Shown: piece after piece, positions 42,950-55,481 of the stretch
How the letters are laid out: every line of letters begins with the position of its first letter
Numbering within the stretch: position 1 is the first letter of the stretch
NCBI GenBank assembly: GCA_014529385.2
Contig: CM043943.1
Span: 157,934,247-157,998,246, forward strand
DNA from: Adiantum capillus-veneris
Taxonomy: Eukaryota; Streptophyta; Polypodiopsida; Polypodiales; Pteridaceae
DNA length: 64,000 nucleotides
Direction: 5' to 3'
The notes under the pieces: generated by a model
What the model saw: only the letters and a program-made list of their open reading frames with translations
What the model was told of the DNA's origin: nothing
Databases searched by the model: none
Made by a program: the position numbers and the translations under genes

Positions 42950-43881
42950 GAGTAAGCCCAAAGCTTTGCGGAAAGCTTCTAGCTTCTCACGAGACAAAGC
43001 CTTTGAGAAAAGATCTGTAAGGTTATCTTGTGCTGGCACATAATCCAAGTTGATCTCACCTGCTGAGAGCCTCACCCTAACATAGTGGTAATGCACCTCA
43101 ATGTGCTTTTTGTGAGCATGAAAAACTGGGTTCCTCGCAACTGCCAATGCACTCTGGCTGTTAGTGTAGATAGTATTGGCAATGTCCTGTCCAACACCCA
43201 AATCAGCCATAAGGTGTCTCAGCCATACACACTCAACTGTAGTTGTGAAGACTGCCCTGTACTCAACCTCACAACTCAAAGTGGCCACAGTAGGCTGCTT
43301 CTTGCTCAACCATGATATACATGAACTGCCAAGCATGAAACAAAAACCACTTGTGGACACTCGCATGTCAAAACAACTAGCCCAATCCGAGTCCGAAAAA
43401 GCATATAAGTCTTGGGATAAAACAAGCCAAGATATAAAGTGCCACTAAAAAAGCAAAAAATACTCTTGATAGCCTGCCGATGCTTAGACCCTGGGGTATG
43501 CTTTAATCTACTGACCTGTGAGACTGCAAACTGAATATCCGGCCTCGTGTTGCATACATAAAGGAGGCAGTCAACAACAGTTTGGTAAAGAGTGATATTA
43601 GTAGGATCACCAGCATCATGTAGACTCAACTTCAAACTTGTTTCCATGGGAGTAGCAATAGGTTTGCAATCCTCAAGTCCAAACTTACATAGCAGTGTCT
43701 CTATGTAACTTTTCTGACACAAGGCAATACCGCCATCACACTGCTTAAACTGTATACCCAAGTAATGATGCAACAACCCCAAATATTTCATCTTGAAAGT
43801 AGCATTCAAATCAGCCTTAAGTTCATCAATATGTCTCTCATTTGGTCCAGTGATCAGCAGATCATCGACATAAAGAACCAC
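42935..43881 (-). pseudogene. A3 RT end and RNase H
   Basis: 43306-43881 holds VLYVDDLLITGPNERHI, then LEDCKPIATPMETSL and TRPDIQFAVSQVSR. 42935-43366 holds the RNase H part (ATLSCEVEYRAVFTTTVECV, HIEVHYHYVRVRL, NLTDLFSKALSREKL). A frame break and a short deletion around 43410 separate them. Confidence 0.85.
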
Positions 43882-43907
43882 GATAGGAAGTACATCACCC
43901 TCACGCT

Positions 43908-44939
43908 TTACATACAGTGTGTTGTATCGTTACGAAAGCCTTGTTTGACCAAATGAGTGTCAGCTTTCTCATACCAAGCACAAGGAGATTGCTTCAACCC
44001 ATACAAAGCCTTCTTACATCTACACACTTTTTCCTCTTGTCCTTTCTTGACAAAACCGCAAGGCTGCTTTACATAAACTTCCTCAAATATGTCACCATTC
44101 AAGAAAGCAGTAACAATGTCTGATTGATGTACATCCCAACCAAAATCAGCTGCCAATGCACATAGAAAATGCACAGTAGTCATATGACAAGTGGGAGAAA
44201 AAGTCTCTTCATAATCTATCCCTTTTTGTTGTGCATAACCCTTTGCAACAATTCGAGCCTTATGGTGATCGATCTCACCATCCGGCTTGCATTTCAACTT
44301 GTAAACCCACTTCATACCAATGGCCTTTTTGCCAGGAGGGAAATCACATAAAGTCCATGTGTCATTTTCTATAAGTGCATCATATTCTGATTGCATGGCA
44401 GCTATCCAATTTTTTGAATTCTGTGCTTCATCAAAAGACAGCGGCTCCTCAATATCATGTAAGCTAGACACAACCAAAGCATGACAATCTAATGCATAAG
44501 ATGCATGGCAAGAGCCTGAACGAGTACGACTAGATAAAGGTGCATCCAATTTTTTGTCATGCAATGTATGCACCAGGCATTTTGGCATACCTCTAGCCTG
44601 CTCATTTTTAGCCCTTTCCTCATCAAGTACATCATGTACATCTGCATTAGTAATAGGCTGATCTGTAACATTTTTCAAAACCCCCATAGGCTGTACATTT
44701 GCCTCATTGGAATTTACATTCGTATTCCCATCACTGAAAAGAGACAACAAAGTGTCATAAATGTCCTGTGAGCTTACATTACTGTCTCTAGCACATGACA
44801 GCAAGGTCTGAACAGAATCTTCCATGAACACTCCATACCGTGAAACCAGAATACGCTTTGTTTGTGGATGATACAACCTGTAACCTTTTCTTTCAGCAAT
44901 ATAACCAACAAAAATACATTTGATAGACATATCATCCAA
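43908..44939 (-). pseudogene. A3 integrase C-terminus and RT N-terminal half
   Basis: The 343-residue frame starts at IKCIFVGYIAERKGYRLYHP, runs through the variable linker, and enters RT (DALIENDTWTLCDFPPGKKA, FSPTCHMTTVHFLCALAADF). Here the position that is TGA in A1 and A2 is a Cys codon, showing the ancestral state. It ends near the YEKADTHLVKQGFRN segment by frameshift. Confidence 0.85.
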
Positions 44940-44948
44940 TTTTTTGCG

Positions 44949-46055
44949 CTATGTTTGTGGCACAAAGCATATGCCAAACAGCCAAAACACGCATGTGCTC
45001 AATAGAAGGCTTTCTATCATGCCATGCTTCATATGGAGTAATAGACTACAAAGCTTTTGTAGGACACATGTTAAGTACATAAGTGGCACACATGATGGCC
45101 TCAAGCCAAAAAGAAGCGGCAAAGCTTGACTTTTGACCATACATTGTGCCATTTCTGTAAGTGACCTATTTTTTCTCTCAGCAACACCATTTTGCTAAGG
45201 TGTATAAAGCGCTGTACATTGGCGTTTTATCCCACAATTAGCCAAAAATGCATTAAATTCATGAGACATATACTTCCCCCCTCGATTGGAACGGAGGGTG
45301 CCCATAGTACATTTCGAGACATTTTCAGCCATAGCTAGAAATTGTTTGAAGCACGTAAAAACTTTGGACTTTTCTTTAAGCAAAAATACCCATGCATGCG
45401 TGCAGTAATCATCAATGAATGTCATGAAGTAAAGGTAATTGCCCAAGGACGGAGTTTGCATGGGCCCACAAACATCACTATACACAAGCTGCAATCTGCA
45501 TGTGGCCCTAACTGAACCATCCTTTGGAAACTTGAAATGCTGCATCTTACCCAAAATACAGCCTTCACAAACATGTTTGATAGGTGCTTCAAGAGGCGGC
45601 AAAGAAGCAACCATATCAGATTTTTGCAAACGTAGAAAACTGGCAAAATTTAGATGACCAAAACGCCAAAGTTTTGCATCTGAAATAGCCCTTGAATCTG
45701 CAACAACTGCATTTGCAAAATTTTGTCCACACTTGTCATACAAAGTGAGCTTATACAGCCTACGACACAAAAGCCCAGATGCAACAATTTCATCATCAAA
45801 ACTGAGATCACGAACTATACATCTATCATCCACAAATTTGACTACAAGTCCAAGTGTAGCAAGTGCAGATATAGACAAGATTCTTCTTGATCCCAGGTAC
45901 ATAAAGTGAATCAACAAGTGTGAAAGAACTGCCATTTGCAGCAGTAAGCACAATCTTTCCAACTCCTTGAACAGGATAAGAGGCATTGTTGGCACAAGTG
46001 ACTGAATTCCCATGAGGGACAGACTTGAGAGAGGTAAACAATTCACGATGTGAGG
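44949..46055 (-). pseudogene. A3 integrase and protease
   Basis: 45195-46050 encodes KHVCEGCILGKMQHFKFP, YSDVCGPM, YFMTFIDDYCTHAWVFLLKE and, in the right part, the region after the protease site (SHRELFTSLKSVPHGNSVTC, ILSISALATLGLVV). The protease active-site DSG itself lies beyond the B2 insertion point and is lost. A frameshift follows near 45900. Confidence 0.8.
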
Positions 46056-46102
46056 TAATTGAAGGTGCCAAGGGAAGCGTGTGCGAGTGCAAGTACGAGA
46101 GC

Positions 46103-46168
<66 letters not shown>

Positions 46169-46380
46169 CTGCTTTGGGTGGAGCGCACATCAATGTTATC
46201 CTATTGTAGATCCTTATTTTGTTGTATTAACGAATAAGTGTATACATGGTTAAGTTAGTAGATGGGTTGGTAGTAAGTGGGATGTCTGGCCAGTTGGCTT
46301 GAATCCCAACAAACTCCCACTTGAAGGCCAACATAGCCCAGGTGACTTGGTATGTACAACCGTGAAGCAATCTAGTGGCT

Positions 46381-47119
46381 TCAACCTATACCCATCAACT
46401 CATTGCAATGTGTAAACCACTCCAAAGCTAAGCCTTTCGTCAAAGCATCTGCTGGGTTGTCTTCAGTGTGTACCTTGACCAAATCAATGAACTTTTTGGC
46501 CAAGAAATCTCTCACGAGATGATACTTGACTTCAATGTATTTTGATTTCGAGTGAAACACGAGATTCCTTGCCAATGCAAGAGCACTTTGACTATCACAA
46601 TATATCACTAGAGTCTCATCAATGCCAAGATTTTTTACTAAGCGAGATAAGCATACAGCCTCTTTACTTGCATCCGACAATTCAACGTACTCTACTTCCG
46701 TAGTGGAAGACGACGTACAACCTTGAAGACATGACCTCCAAGATACTGCTGCTCCAGAAAATATGAAGACATAGCCAGATGTCGATCTCCTATTGTTGAC
46801 ACAACCCACATAGTCTGCATCTGCATAACCCACAATGGATGCATCACTGTTCCCGAAGCGTAAACACCTGCCGATTGTACCTTTGAGGTACCTAAGAATG
46901 TGCTTCACTGCTTCCTTATGCTTACTACCAGGATTTGCTATAATATCGTCTCACCACTCCCACTGCAAAAGTAATGTCTGGTCTTGTGGCCACCATAGCA
47001 TACATGAGATTGGCCACAGCTGAAGAATATGGTACCTTAGCCATTTCAGCTCGCTCAACATCAGATTTGGGTGCATCTTCCTTGCTGAGTTTCAAGAATG
47101 CCTGCATTGGGGTACTCAA
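46381..47119 (-). pseudogene. B2 RNase H and RT end
   Basis: 46381-46908 encodes GYADADYVGCVNNRRSTSGY, SSSTTEVEYVELSDASKEAV, IYCDSQSALALARN, YIEVKYHLVRDFLAKKF and NPADALTKGLAL. 46925-47119 has STPMQAFLKLSKEDAPKSDV. A frameshift near 46920 separates the two. It is close to B1 in sequence. Confidence 0.85.
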
Positions 47120-47130
47120 TGCTTTCCCCC

Positions 47131-47400
47131 CTACATATTGAAACGATGCAAAACTTTCTCAATGTATGTTTCCTGAGATAACTCAAGAATACGATGCTTG
47201 CAATCTCTTTTGATTTGCATGCCAAGAAAGTGTGTAGTATCCCCCAAATCTTTCATTGCAAAATTATTGCTAAGTGTTTTCTTCAAGTTGGCAATTTCCG
47301 CAATGGATTTCCCAGCTATAAGCATGTCATCAACATACAAAACTAGAATGATCATTGAGCCATCATCTGGCTTTCTTGTGTACAAGCAGATCCTCTTTGC
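47131..47400 (-). pseudogene. B2 RT fragment joined to leader by deletion
   Basis: The frame has ILVLYVDDMLIAGKS and MKDLGDTTHFLGMQI (copia RT with catalytic YVDD). At about 47403, just upstream of YTRKPDDGS, the sequence jumps to the family B leader (47408-47580), so gag, protease, integrase and the RT N-terminal half are gone. Confidence 0.85.
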
Positions 47401-48021
47401 TCTGACATGAATCTTACGACTGCACAAACTGCTTCGAAAGGGGGGTAAAACCCAAGGACTCCTATTGGAAACGCTCTCGGAACCTAAATTTGCTGATGCC
47501 AAAATTGGAAACCTGTTTGCACTTTTGAAAGTGCGCACGCGTGGACCCAAAAACGACAAGTACAAACCCTGTTCTGATCCCAATTGAAGGTGCCAAGGGA
47601 ACGTGTGCGAGTGCAGGTGCGAGAGTAGAGAGAGAGACCATCTTTGGGTGGAGCGCATAGCAACGTTATCCTGTTGCAGCTCCTTATTCTGTTATATTAA
47701 AGAATAAGTGTATACATGGTTAAGTTAGTAGATGGGTTAGCAGTAAGTGGGATCTATGTTGGATCTACTGGCGATTGAGCCCGGGAGGATGCAACCTTCT
47801 ATGATACCAATTGTTGGAATTAGGGTTGCAAAGAAACGTACACAGCTTGGAGAAGACAAAGGAAGCTCAAGGCACATAGTAGAGAGTGTATTACTTAGTG
47901 TGCAATGGAAAGATAGATAGGATATACAATGCTTGGGGGAAAAAACCTCCTAAAGAGGGAAAAAATGTCCTAGCAGTACTAATGTGTTCACACACATCAC
48001 TACCACATGTATATGGTAACA

Positions 48022-48612
48022 AATTGGTAGAAAGCATGTGCATGACCTTGTCTAGCTACTGTCAAAATTTGAAGTCAAAACTTGATAGAGGAACATGGAT
48101 TGTGATCCATGTTTCATAGTGGGGGTATCTAACATGATGAATCTGTAGACTACTTGATTACATCCCAAATCTCAAGTCTGAGCTAAAGGTACCTTTTAGA
48201 GACCAAGATACAAGCCAAAGTTCCCGTGTCCTGGTCTTGAGACTGTTTTGAGAGGTGTTTCAAGTGTAGTTCACCAAAATTGCTCTAGCTTTTGATACAC
48301 AACTCCAAATTGAGTTAGGTATAGCCACGAAATAATCTTGCAAGCAATAGAACACACCTATATTGGTTTTGGTTTTAAAGCTGAAAATTTTTAGGTTTTC
48401 AAACTGTAAATTTTAGGGTACTCAAAACCAGTTTCCATAGACCAAAAGGTGACAAAGAACTGACTTATGAGAGACCTGACTTGGGGCAAAACTGGGTAGG
48501 TTTCACTAGATAAGTGGGCTTTCCACATACATTCTTGAGAGTTTTGTGTCAGCCTTGACCATGACAATCATCCACCACCAGGGTTTTCTGCTCAGATATA
48601 TGGAAACCACAA
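48022..48612 (+). repeat. Palindromic repeat array, right end, and leader before G2 gag
   Basis: A further core CATGGATT-GT-GATCCATG lies at 48094-48111. The remainder to 48612 has no supported coding. It continues directly into the gag-like frame of G2, so the array may be leader sequence of that element. Confidence 0.5.
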
Positions 48613-50270
48613 GTGGGATTGGGAGAATATCTAGATGAGAGGCATCCTTTGATCAACAATCCAAATGTGAGATTCATCAAAACCAATCAAGGCATGAGAG
48701 TTCCAATGGATTATGCTCATGAAGGCTTGTATAGAGTCACGAATGGAGATCAATATACTTTCTATAAGTGTGTAGAACCCAATGCTAGAGAGTACCTCTA
48801 TGCATTCACGTATACAGATGAACAAGGAGTGCAATTTTTGATGGTAGATAAGTATGGATGAGAGTACCAACTTGTTGATCCAATTGACCTAGAAAGAAAT
48901 ACATACAAGGGTACTCTGATATCTACTTACTTTCAGCCAAAAACAAGGCCATAGCATATGTCAGAGAGGATTCCACCAGGATTTTCTCCAAGATGAGAAG
49001 AGAGATCAAGAGGTGTCTTTGAAAGAGACCACAAATTGGTCAGATGGGTGACTGAACCAAAACAAACGAGACCATTTCAAGTGTCCCAATGTGTCAAAAT
49101 AAAGTACAATGGATCAAGGGATCCGTACACTCATGTCTCACTCTTCAAGAAAGTTTTGAGAGCTAAACAGATTGCAGATTTTCACACCTGGTACAAGGGA
49201 TTTGTGCTAACATTGGAAGGATGGACTTAATATGGTTTCACTCCTGAATTTGCAGAGGATTTCTCCAAAAGGGGAATCAAGTAAAACACGATATCATAGA
49301 ACTTTGCCTTCAAACAAAGAGAGAACAAAAAAGTGAAGGAAGCTTTTCTTCACTTCAAACAATACATAGAGAGGTGTCCTATGAGAGAGTTTCCACAAGA
49401 TGAGGGATTTTTAGTTCTCTTTATAGAGGGATTGAAGAATGAGACTCTTAAAAAGGACCTACATTTGAAAGCATGCATGACGTTTGAGAAAGTCACTAGA
49501 GAATCTCTATATCTAGTTGACAATTGTAAGGCCTACGGAGAGGTGACAGATGATGCAAATAATGTGCCTCGTAGTGCATCATCTTTGAAGAGAAATCCAC
49601 AGCAAAGCGGGATGTTCAAACTTCTGTCATGCCGAGCATTGATCAAGTGGTCGAAGAAGTGGTGAGGAGAATAAACCAAGGCTATAGACATAACCTGAAT
49701 AAACGACAACAACCCACGAGAATGTGTGACACTTGTGGAGGTGATCATCTAAACCCATGGTGTAACACTCAGTTGAGACCACAATGTATGCGAGGACAAC
49801 AACCACCTCTTTTGAACAATGGTAGAGTAGTAATCAACTACACTCAACCAACATATGTGCCACAACACATGAAAAATGAGTATTCCATGGATGAGAACAC
49901 ACTCATGTTCATAGCCAATCAAGAGTATGGTTTAAAGAACATTCTTACTAGGCAAGAACAATCATCAACTACAACACCAGCTACGTAACAAGTAGAACCA
50001 TGCTATAAGTGGAGGAACCCATTGGCTAAGAGATTGTTCTTATGAGGCGAATAATGTAGAGATATTTGGATATTTCCTAGAATGTGGTCTTACATACTTG
50101 ATTCTTGGTTCTCCAAAACACCCAAACCACAAGGGGAAAGCAACAATGAACATTGTAGGAGTGTTGCCTTCTTCAAGTGGATGTGAGATAGGACCCATAG
50201 TTCTTATAAATGCAATGACTTGAGTCGGGCTCAAGAAGCTGCCGAGAATGCACCCGTGGAGGACAAATAG
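48613..50270 (+). pseudogene. G2 gypsy gag
   Basis: Plus frames at 48613-48861 (YLDERHPLINNPNVRFIKTN), 49036-49230 (IKYNGSRDPYTHVSLFKKVL, HTWYKGFVLTLEGWT) and 49333-49665 (HFKQYIERCPMREFPQDEGF, LFIEGLKNETLKKDL) match the retrotransposon gag (capsid) layout of plant gypsy elements. 49629-49988 adds CDTCGGDHLNPWC, a knuckle-like motif near 49725. A second knuckle-like motif (GGTHWLRDC) lies in another frame near 50005-50033. The tail carries a TRAQ motif near 50215. Many stops: the copy is dead. Confidence 0.7.
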
Positions 50271-51332
50271 AAACTGCATGCTCAAAACAAATTTGAGAAC
50301 TTATCAGTGAGCTAGGAGAAATTTGTGGAAAGTTAAACGAGATAAAATGAAAGAAAAAAGGCTAAAGGAGAAAACCACCCTAAAAACCGAGTTGCAAAAT
50401 CAAAGAGTGGCTAAAAAAAGAAAGGACAAAAGGGAATAAACAAAGAAAGAAAAATCATCCAAAATATCATCGGGGGATTTAGTGTTAGTAGTAAAAGTTA
50501 ATGAGCATTTGGATGCTCTATTGCAAGCTTATGAGGCTAGACTAAAATCCAATCAGAGACACTAGAATAGAGATTTATGACATATTTGTATCCTAAAATT
50601 GAAACCAAATGAATGGAAATGTGCAGAAGGCTCATAGAGATAGCTCAATCTCTACTGCAATCAGAGAAATTGAACATTCTTGAACAAGTAGTGTCTATAC
50701 CTGAAACGGAGGACGAAATCATGCACAAAGAAACAAGGCATGTGAATTGATGGGACCTAGAAATGAAACCCCATTGGATACAAGGGTAGTAGCTAACACT
50801 ATGGATAAGACCAAGTCTTAAGAGATACATCCTCTTCAAAATGTGGAAGAACCATGGGCACAATCCTTGTGGAAAACGATAAAAAACCACAAAGATGATA
50901 GTGCTACTTTATAGTCAACACATATCACTCATATCAATATAGATAATGAGTTCTACCCTGGAGATATACGATCTCCATATGGAGATGCCAGATCTATAGC
51001 ATTAGAAGAGAGCAAACCGCACTCTCTACAAACTCTGCCATCGTTCATAGGAGAACACGAAGCAAAATCTAAGATTAGAGTGGTACCTTCCCAATGGAAA
51101 GCCACACCAAAAATGATAGATACCAAAAGCCTTGAATTGATGTTTTCTCCGATACAATGCATGCTTTCTCTTTTGGAGTAGTTGAAATTTAGACCACATC
51201 TATGGGGATATGTGAACAAATAGTAGATAAGGAAGGATTGAAAACTCCTCATCAAGACATCCCCTTAGATGAAAACATGGGTAAAACTCCACCAAAGAAG
51301 ATTACTATGAAGGAAAAGAAGGGAACGCCACC
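50271..51332 (+). pseudogene. G2 linker between gag and protease, heavily decayed
   Basis: Lys/Glu-rich plus-strand fragments (for example LIEIAQSLLQSEKLNILEQV near 50640) with frequent stops. No domain recognised. Confidence 0.35.
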
Positions 51333-51608
51333 TTGCCACTAGAACACAAAGAACTAAAAATACTTGCTATATTTGATAGTGGGACTAGAGTGGTGATTGC
51401 TACGAACAAAATTTGGGAAAAGTGGGGGAGACTATCTCTAAAAAAAACACGAATGACATTGCAACCTGCAAATGGATTTATAGAAAGACCTCTGGGTATG
51501 CTGGAATATATCATAGTATCCTCATGTGGAATTGAGTACAAGCATACCTTTGTAGTAGTGGATTCTAAAAAGAAGAACAAATTTGATGCTATTTTGGGGC
51601 GACCCTAG
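51333..51608 (+). pseudogene. G2 retropepsin-like protease in the usual place after gag
   Basis: The 91-residue frame has LAIFDSGTRVVIATNKIWEK (active-site DSGT near residues 15-18) and, 60 residues on, FDAILGRP, the hydrophobic-Gly signature of retropepsins. Length and spacing fit the domain. Thus the order gag, protease is conventional in G2, in contrast to G1 and G3. The frame stops directly after LGRP; coding-like sequence decays by 51700. Confidence 0.7.
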
Positions 51609-51699
51609 TACAAGGCTTTGACATAATTACATGTTAACAACTTACAAACACCCTATCATCTTTGATGGACTTTGAGTCATGGACTGGGCTTGTCATACC

Positions 51700-52278
<579 letters not shown>

Positions 52279-52297
52279 TTGGCACCATTGCCTGGGA
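52279..52297 (+). promoter_or_regulatory. Gypsy-type primer-binding site
   Basis: TTGGCACCATTGCCTGGGA, close to the TTGGCGCC(A/G)TTGCC-type primer site of Athila/Tat gypsy elements and to the sequence at 36352-36370. Confidence 0.6.
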
Positions 52298-53340
52298 TTT
52301 CCCTGCACCAAGCTCAAGGAGCACTCTGTGTTGCCTCGTAAAGCCATTCAATTTTGTCCTTTTTGGTTTTTTTAGGTGTTGATTATATCTATTAGTGCTG
52401 CAATGTGCAGCTTTGTGCAGGTTTATTAGATCCATTTAAGCTCTGTGATGTGCAGGTTTTTTGCAGTGGGCAGTGTTGAGCAGGTTGTTAGTTCTGTTAG
52501 TGTCGCACTGTGCAATATTAATTAGTTCTGCTAGGCGTGGAGCGTGTAGCTGTAGCTAGTTCTCACAGAAAGCTGCAAGGTGCAGTTGTGCGTGTTAGGC
52601 AAGCCTTGTGCGTGTGAGCTCGACGTCCACGCATCACAACCTTATCCACAAAAATATTTTTTGAAAAAAAATCAAATAAAATAATAAAAATAAAAATAAA
52701 ACGCTCAAAAAAGTTGAAATCAAAGAAGGTATCGCGATCATTCCTCAGTCCTGTGATATAGTATAGACACTACTATATATATATAGACTAACGCCTCAAG
52801 AGGAAGGACATGTGGGACAAGTCCTTCAAGTACTCCACCCTTCCCTTCACACTTACACCCTTGGACTTACTAATTTTAGCCTTCTTCTCGACTAGAAAAA
52901 GATTTTTTTTAAAAGATTTTGAGAGCGTTAAATAACCAAATTGGGGGTTGTAAAGCACAACACGTCCCTCTAACCAAGACGCTCGTTTTGAGCTATCACA
53001 CACCATATTCCATGGCTTGGTCAGAAAAAAGGGAAAAAAAAGAGTAAATTTGGGTTGCAAAACACCCAAAAAACTAGATGAGCGGCCTTCATGGGCACTC
53101 ACCAACACTTCTAAGGTGTTGAGGTCACCTGCACCTCACTTTGGTCATGTGCTAGAGGAAGATCATATAGAGAGTGTATCAGTTTACGCGAGCACCCATT
53201 ATTCCTCCACATTAGACTCTAGGCCCTCAGCGACCGAGAACCCAAGGTAGTACCACTCATGACCCATATATTGCATCTAATGACTCTTTCTCTCTAACTA
53301 CGACATCATGTAAGGTTAACTGACACTCAATCCCAATAGT
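52298..53340 (+). other. Leader-like noncoding stretch
   Basis: No supported coding. GTGCAG-type phrases repeat between 52395 and 52600 (AGTTCTG, GTGCAGGTTT). An A-rich tract lies near 52650-52710. Confidence 0.35.
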
Positions 53341-53352
53341 TCAAGCCAAGAT

Positions 53353-54663
53353 ATGCATTCCATGGACCCAGGGTCTAGGCCAATCATGTTTAGCCGCTTG
53401 AAAGAGAATTTTAGTAGATCCACTCGCTCCAAACATGGAGCTAGTGATGTAAATGAAGGGGGCGGGGAAGTAAATTCATCATTCATGAACAATGTAGACC
53501 CCATGCTCCTGGAGAGTGTGCATGTGAATATTCCATTCACTGTACTCCCTGACTCTTCAGAGCTATTCCCCTCCGAGGTTATATTACCTGATGGTAGAAG
53601 GCTTGCCGAAGTGCAAGAGGTTAAGCGATGTATCCTTGCTGCTAGGAAAAAGAAAATCAAAATCTTACACAAGGTAGAGCAATGGAGAGAGATAAAGGCA
53701 AAGGCCCCTATGTCAACATCCATGCTAGTCAAGCAATTGAGTGCTCCACTAAGGGTCAACCATAGAGAGACACATTGCATCTAGCTCAACGGACACCCCT
53801 AGCACCTCAATCCTAGATGGAGAGTTTCTAAATAAAAATTGGGAGTATGGACTACAAATAAAGACTTTGACCGACCTATACACAAGTCACACCTATCACG
53901 TGGATTGGTTAGATGTCCTACAATCCACATCGAGAGCTACTAGCATAAAGCAGCAAAACAAAAAAGGGTTTGTGATGTCATCCGTAGGGTTATTGAGTTG
54001 GAGAAGCAGAACAAAGGGATCCACATGCCTTCAACGGGTCTCATGATGTTCTTGGATACAGGGAAGGCTAAGCAACCAACTTTATAAAAAATGGAGACTC
54101 CCTTGGTAAGCCCGATGGATCCTCTATATCCTTTTCTTGGTGACACCACGAATACCATGCCTACCCCAGTGATTATCATAGGATGGCTTAATTATGTGGG
54201 GGCATGTGATGCTCATCGAAAGTTGGTAAATAATTAAGGTGAATATCTTCAAAATGTCATGTGGTGCAGTCCACAACCCATTGACATTGCACAACTAGAA
54301 GCTATAGAGAAGCCAAAGTTGAGCCATACTATAAGGAGACAACAAAATTGAGACCTAGCTCAACAACAAAAGGAAGTGGAAGAGAAATCACAGCCCACAG
54401 AACAACAAGACCCTATAGATTTACATCCTACACTTGAGCATTTCAAATCCTACACCATGGAGGAGCGTAAGGTTGTGTATACAAAGGCCAAGAGAACACC
54501 TATCGATGGATGCAATGGAGTTTATGCTGGTCCATTGATAGTTGAGGAAATAGAGTTAGCAGACCTAGATGAGGACTCCAAACTTGTTTTTCATTGTTTT
54601 CATTTACTTAAGGATCTTCTCAAGGAATTCAATGATATATTTTGTGGACATATCATGATATGA
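53353..54663 (+). pseudogene. G3 region upstream of RT
   Basis: 53353-53784 encodes a charged protein segment (FSRLKENFSRSTRSKHGASD, GRRLAEVQEVKRCILAARKK). 53960-54230 has fragments such as VIRRVIELEKQNKGIHMPST. 54376-54663 has the acidic pre-RT region (HPTLEHFKSYTMEERKVVYT, IVEEIELADLDEDSK, LLKDLLKEFNDIF), typical of sequence just before a gypsy RT. No gag capsid or protease signature was recognised in this stretch. Confidence 0.5.
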
Positions 54664-55473
54664 AAGGTGTTCCACCTTCTGTGGTGCAACACACAATTCC
54701 CATGAATAGCATGGCTAAACCAGTCCAACAATGACCCTACTCAATGAATCCTAAGTATGCAAAGATTGTCCACGAAGATATTGAAAAGCTTGTCAAATGC
54801 GGATTCATATACCCTGTTGAGAACTCAGAATGGGTGTCTCCAATAGTTAATGTGCCAAAAAAGAATGGGAAGCTCAAAGTGTGCGTGGATCTCAAGAAGG
54901 TCAATGCCGCCACTAGGAGAGACCATTACCCCTTGCCATATTCAAAACATGTGCTTGAAAGAGTTGCAAGGAAGGAAGCTTAACCAATGCCCCTACTACC
55001 TTCCAAATATTAATAAACACTGCTTTTAGGGAATATTTGAGGGAGTTTTGTGAAGCTTTCTTAGATGGCCTTTGTGTTTATTCTTCTTGGAAAGAACATC
55101 TATCATGTTTACAAAAAGTGTTTGAAAAGTGCAATTGTATCGCATCTCATTAAACCCTTTCAAATGCCAATTTTGGGTTGAACATGGAGTCATTTTAGGA
55201 CATATAGTGTCCATAAATGGGATTTCCACAAATGAGAGAAAAATTAAATCCATTTTCAATTTGCCACCACCTACAAACTATAAAGGAGTACAAAGGTTCA
55301 TGGGACATGCAGGTTATTACCGGTGGTTTATTTTAAACTTTGTCGAGATAGCTTGCCCATTGTACAAGCTTCTTATTGAGTTCCACTGGACCGCGGAGTG
55401 TGACCATGCTTATGAGTTATTCAAAAATGCCTTGACAAGTGCTCCATCCTACGAGTACCCGATTAGAATGTAA
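54664..55473 (+). pseudogene. G3 reverse transcriptase with internal deletion
   Basis: 54744-54983 encodes KLVKCGFIYPVENSEWVSPI, VPKKNGKLKVCVDLKKVNAA, HYPLPYSKHVLERVA, the gypsy RT fingers. About 40 residues that normally follow are missing. 54984-55130 continues with NAPTTFQILINTAFREYLRE and FLDGLCVYS, where the catalytic FLDD reads F-L-D-G. 55129-55473 has the thumb region (LNPFKCQFWVEHGVILGHIV, GVQRFMGHAGYYRWFI). RT cannot be active. Confidence 0.75.
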
Positions 55474-55481
55474 TTTTCCAT

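Larger units (their letters stand above)
46060..47753 (-). mobile_element. Copia element B2, deleted, nested in A3
   Basis: Left LTR 46060-46311 (GA-rich tract 46102-46168, interrupted). Only RNase H, the RT end and the leader remain. Right LTR 47585-47753 is cut short after AGTAAGTGGGAT. The left target sequence would be GTAAT (46055-46059); no partner is left on the right, because the deletion removed the LTR end together with the A3 gag. The primer-site-like sequence TGGGATCAGAAC (complement of about 47571-47582) precedes the right LTR. Confidence 0.9.
42595..48021 (-). mobile_element. Copia element A3 with nested B2
   Basis: LTRs 42595-42820 and 47812-48021 (the latter with a short internal deletion). 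TSD AATTG at 42590-42594 and 48022-48026. RNase H, RT, integrase and protease are present on the minus strand. The gag is missing: from 46060 the sequence is B2, and A3 resumes only at about 47754 with its primer-site region (TGGTATCATAG, complement of 47801-47811). Confidence 0.92.

Noticed and set aside
54030-54060. FLDTG near 54050 as a protease active site for G3
   Set aside because: The context (MMFLDTGKAKQP) lacks the hydrophobic Ala-x-Val/Ser pattern after DTG, and no second signature follows before RT.
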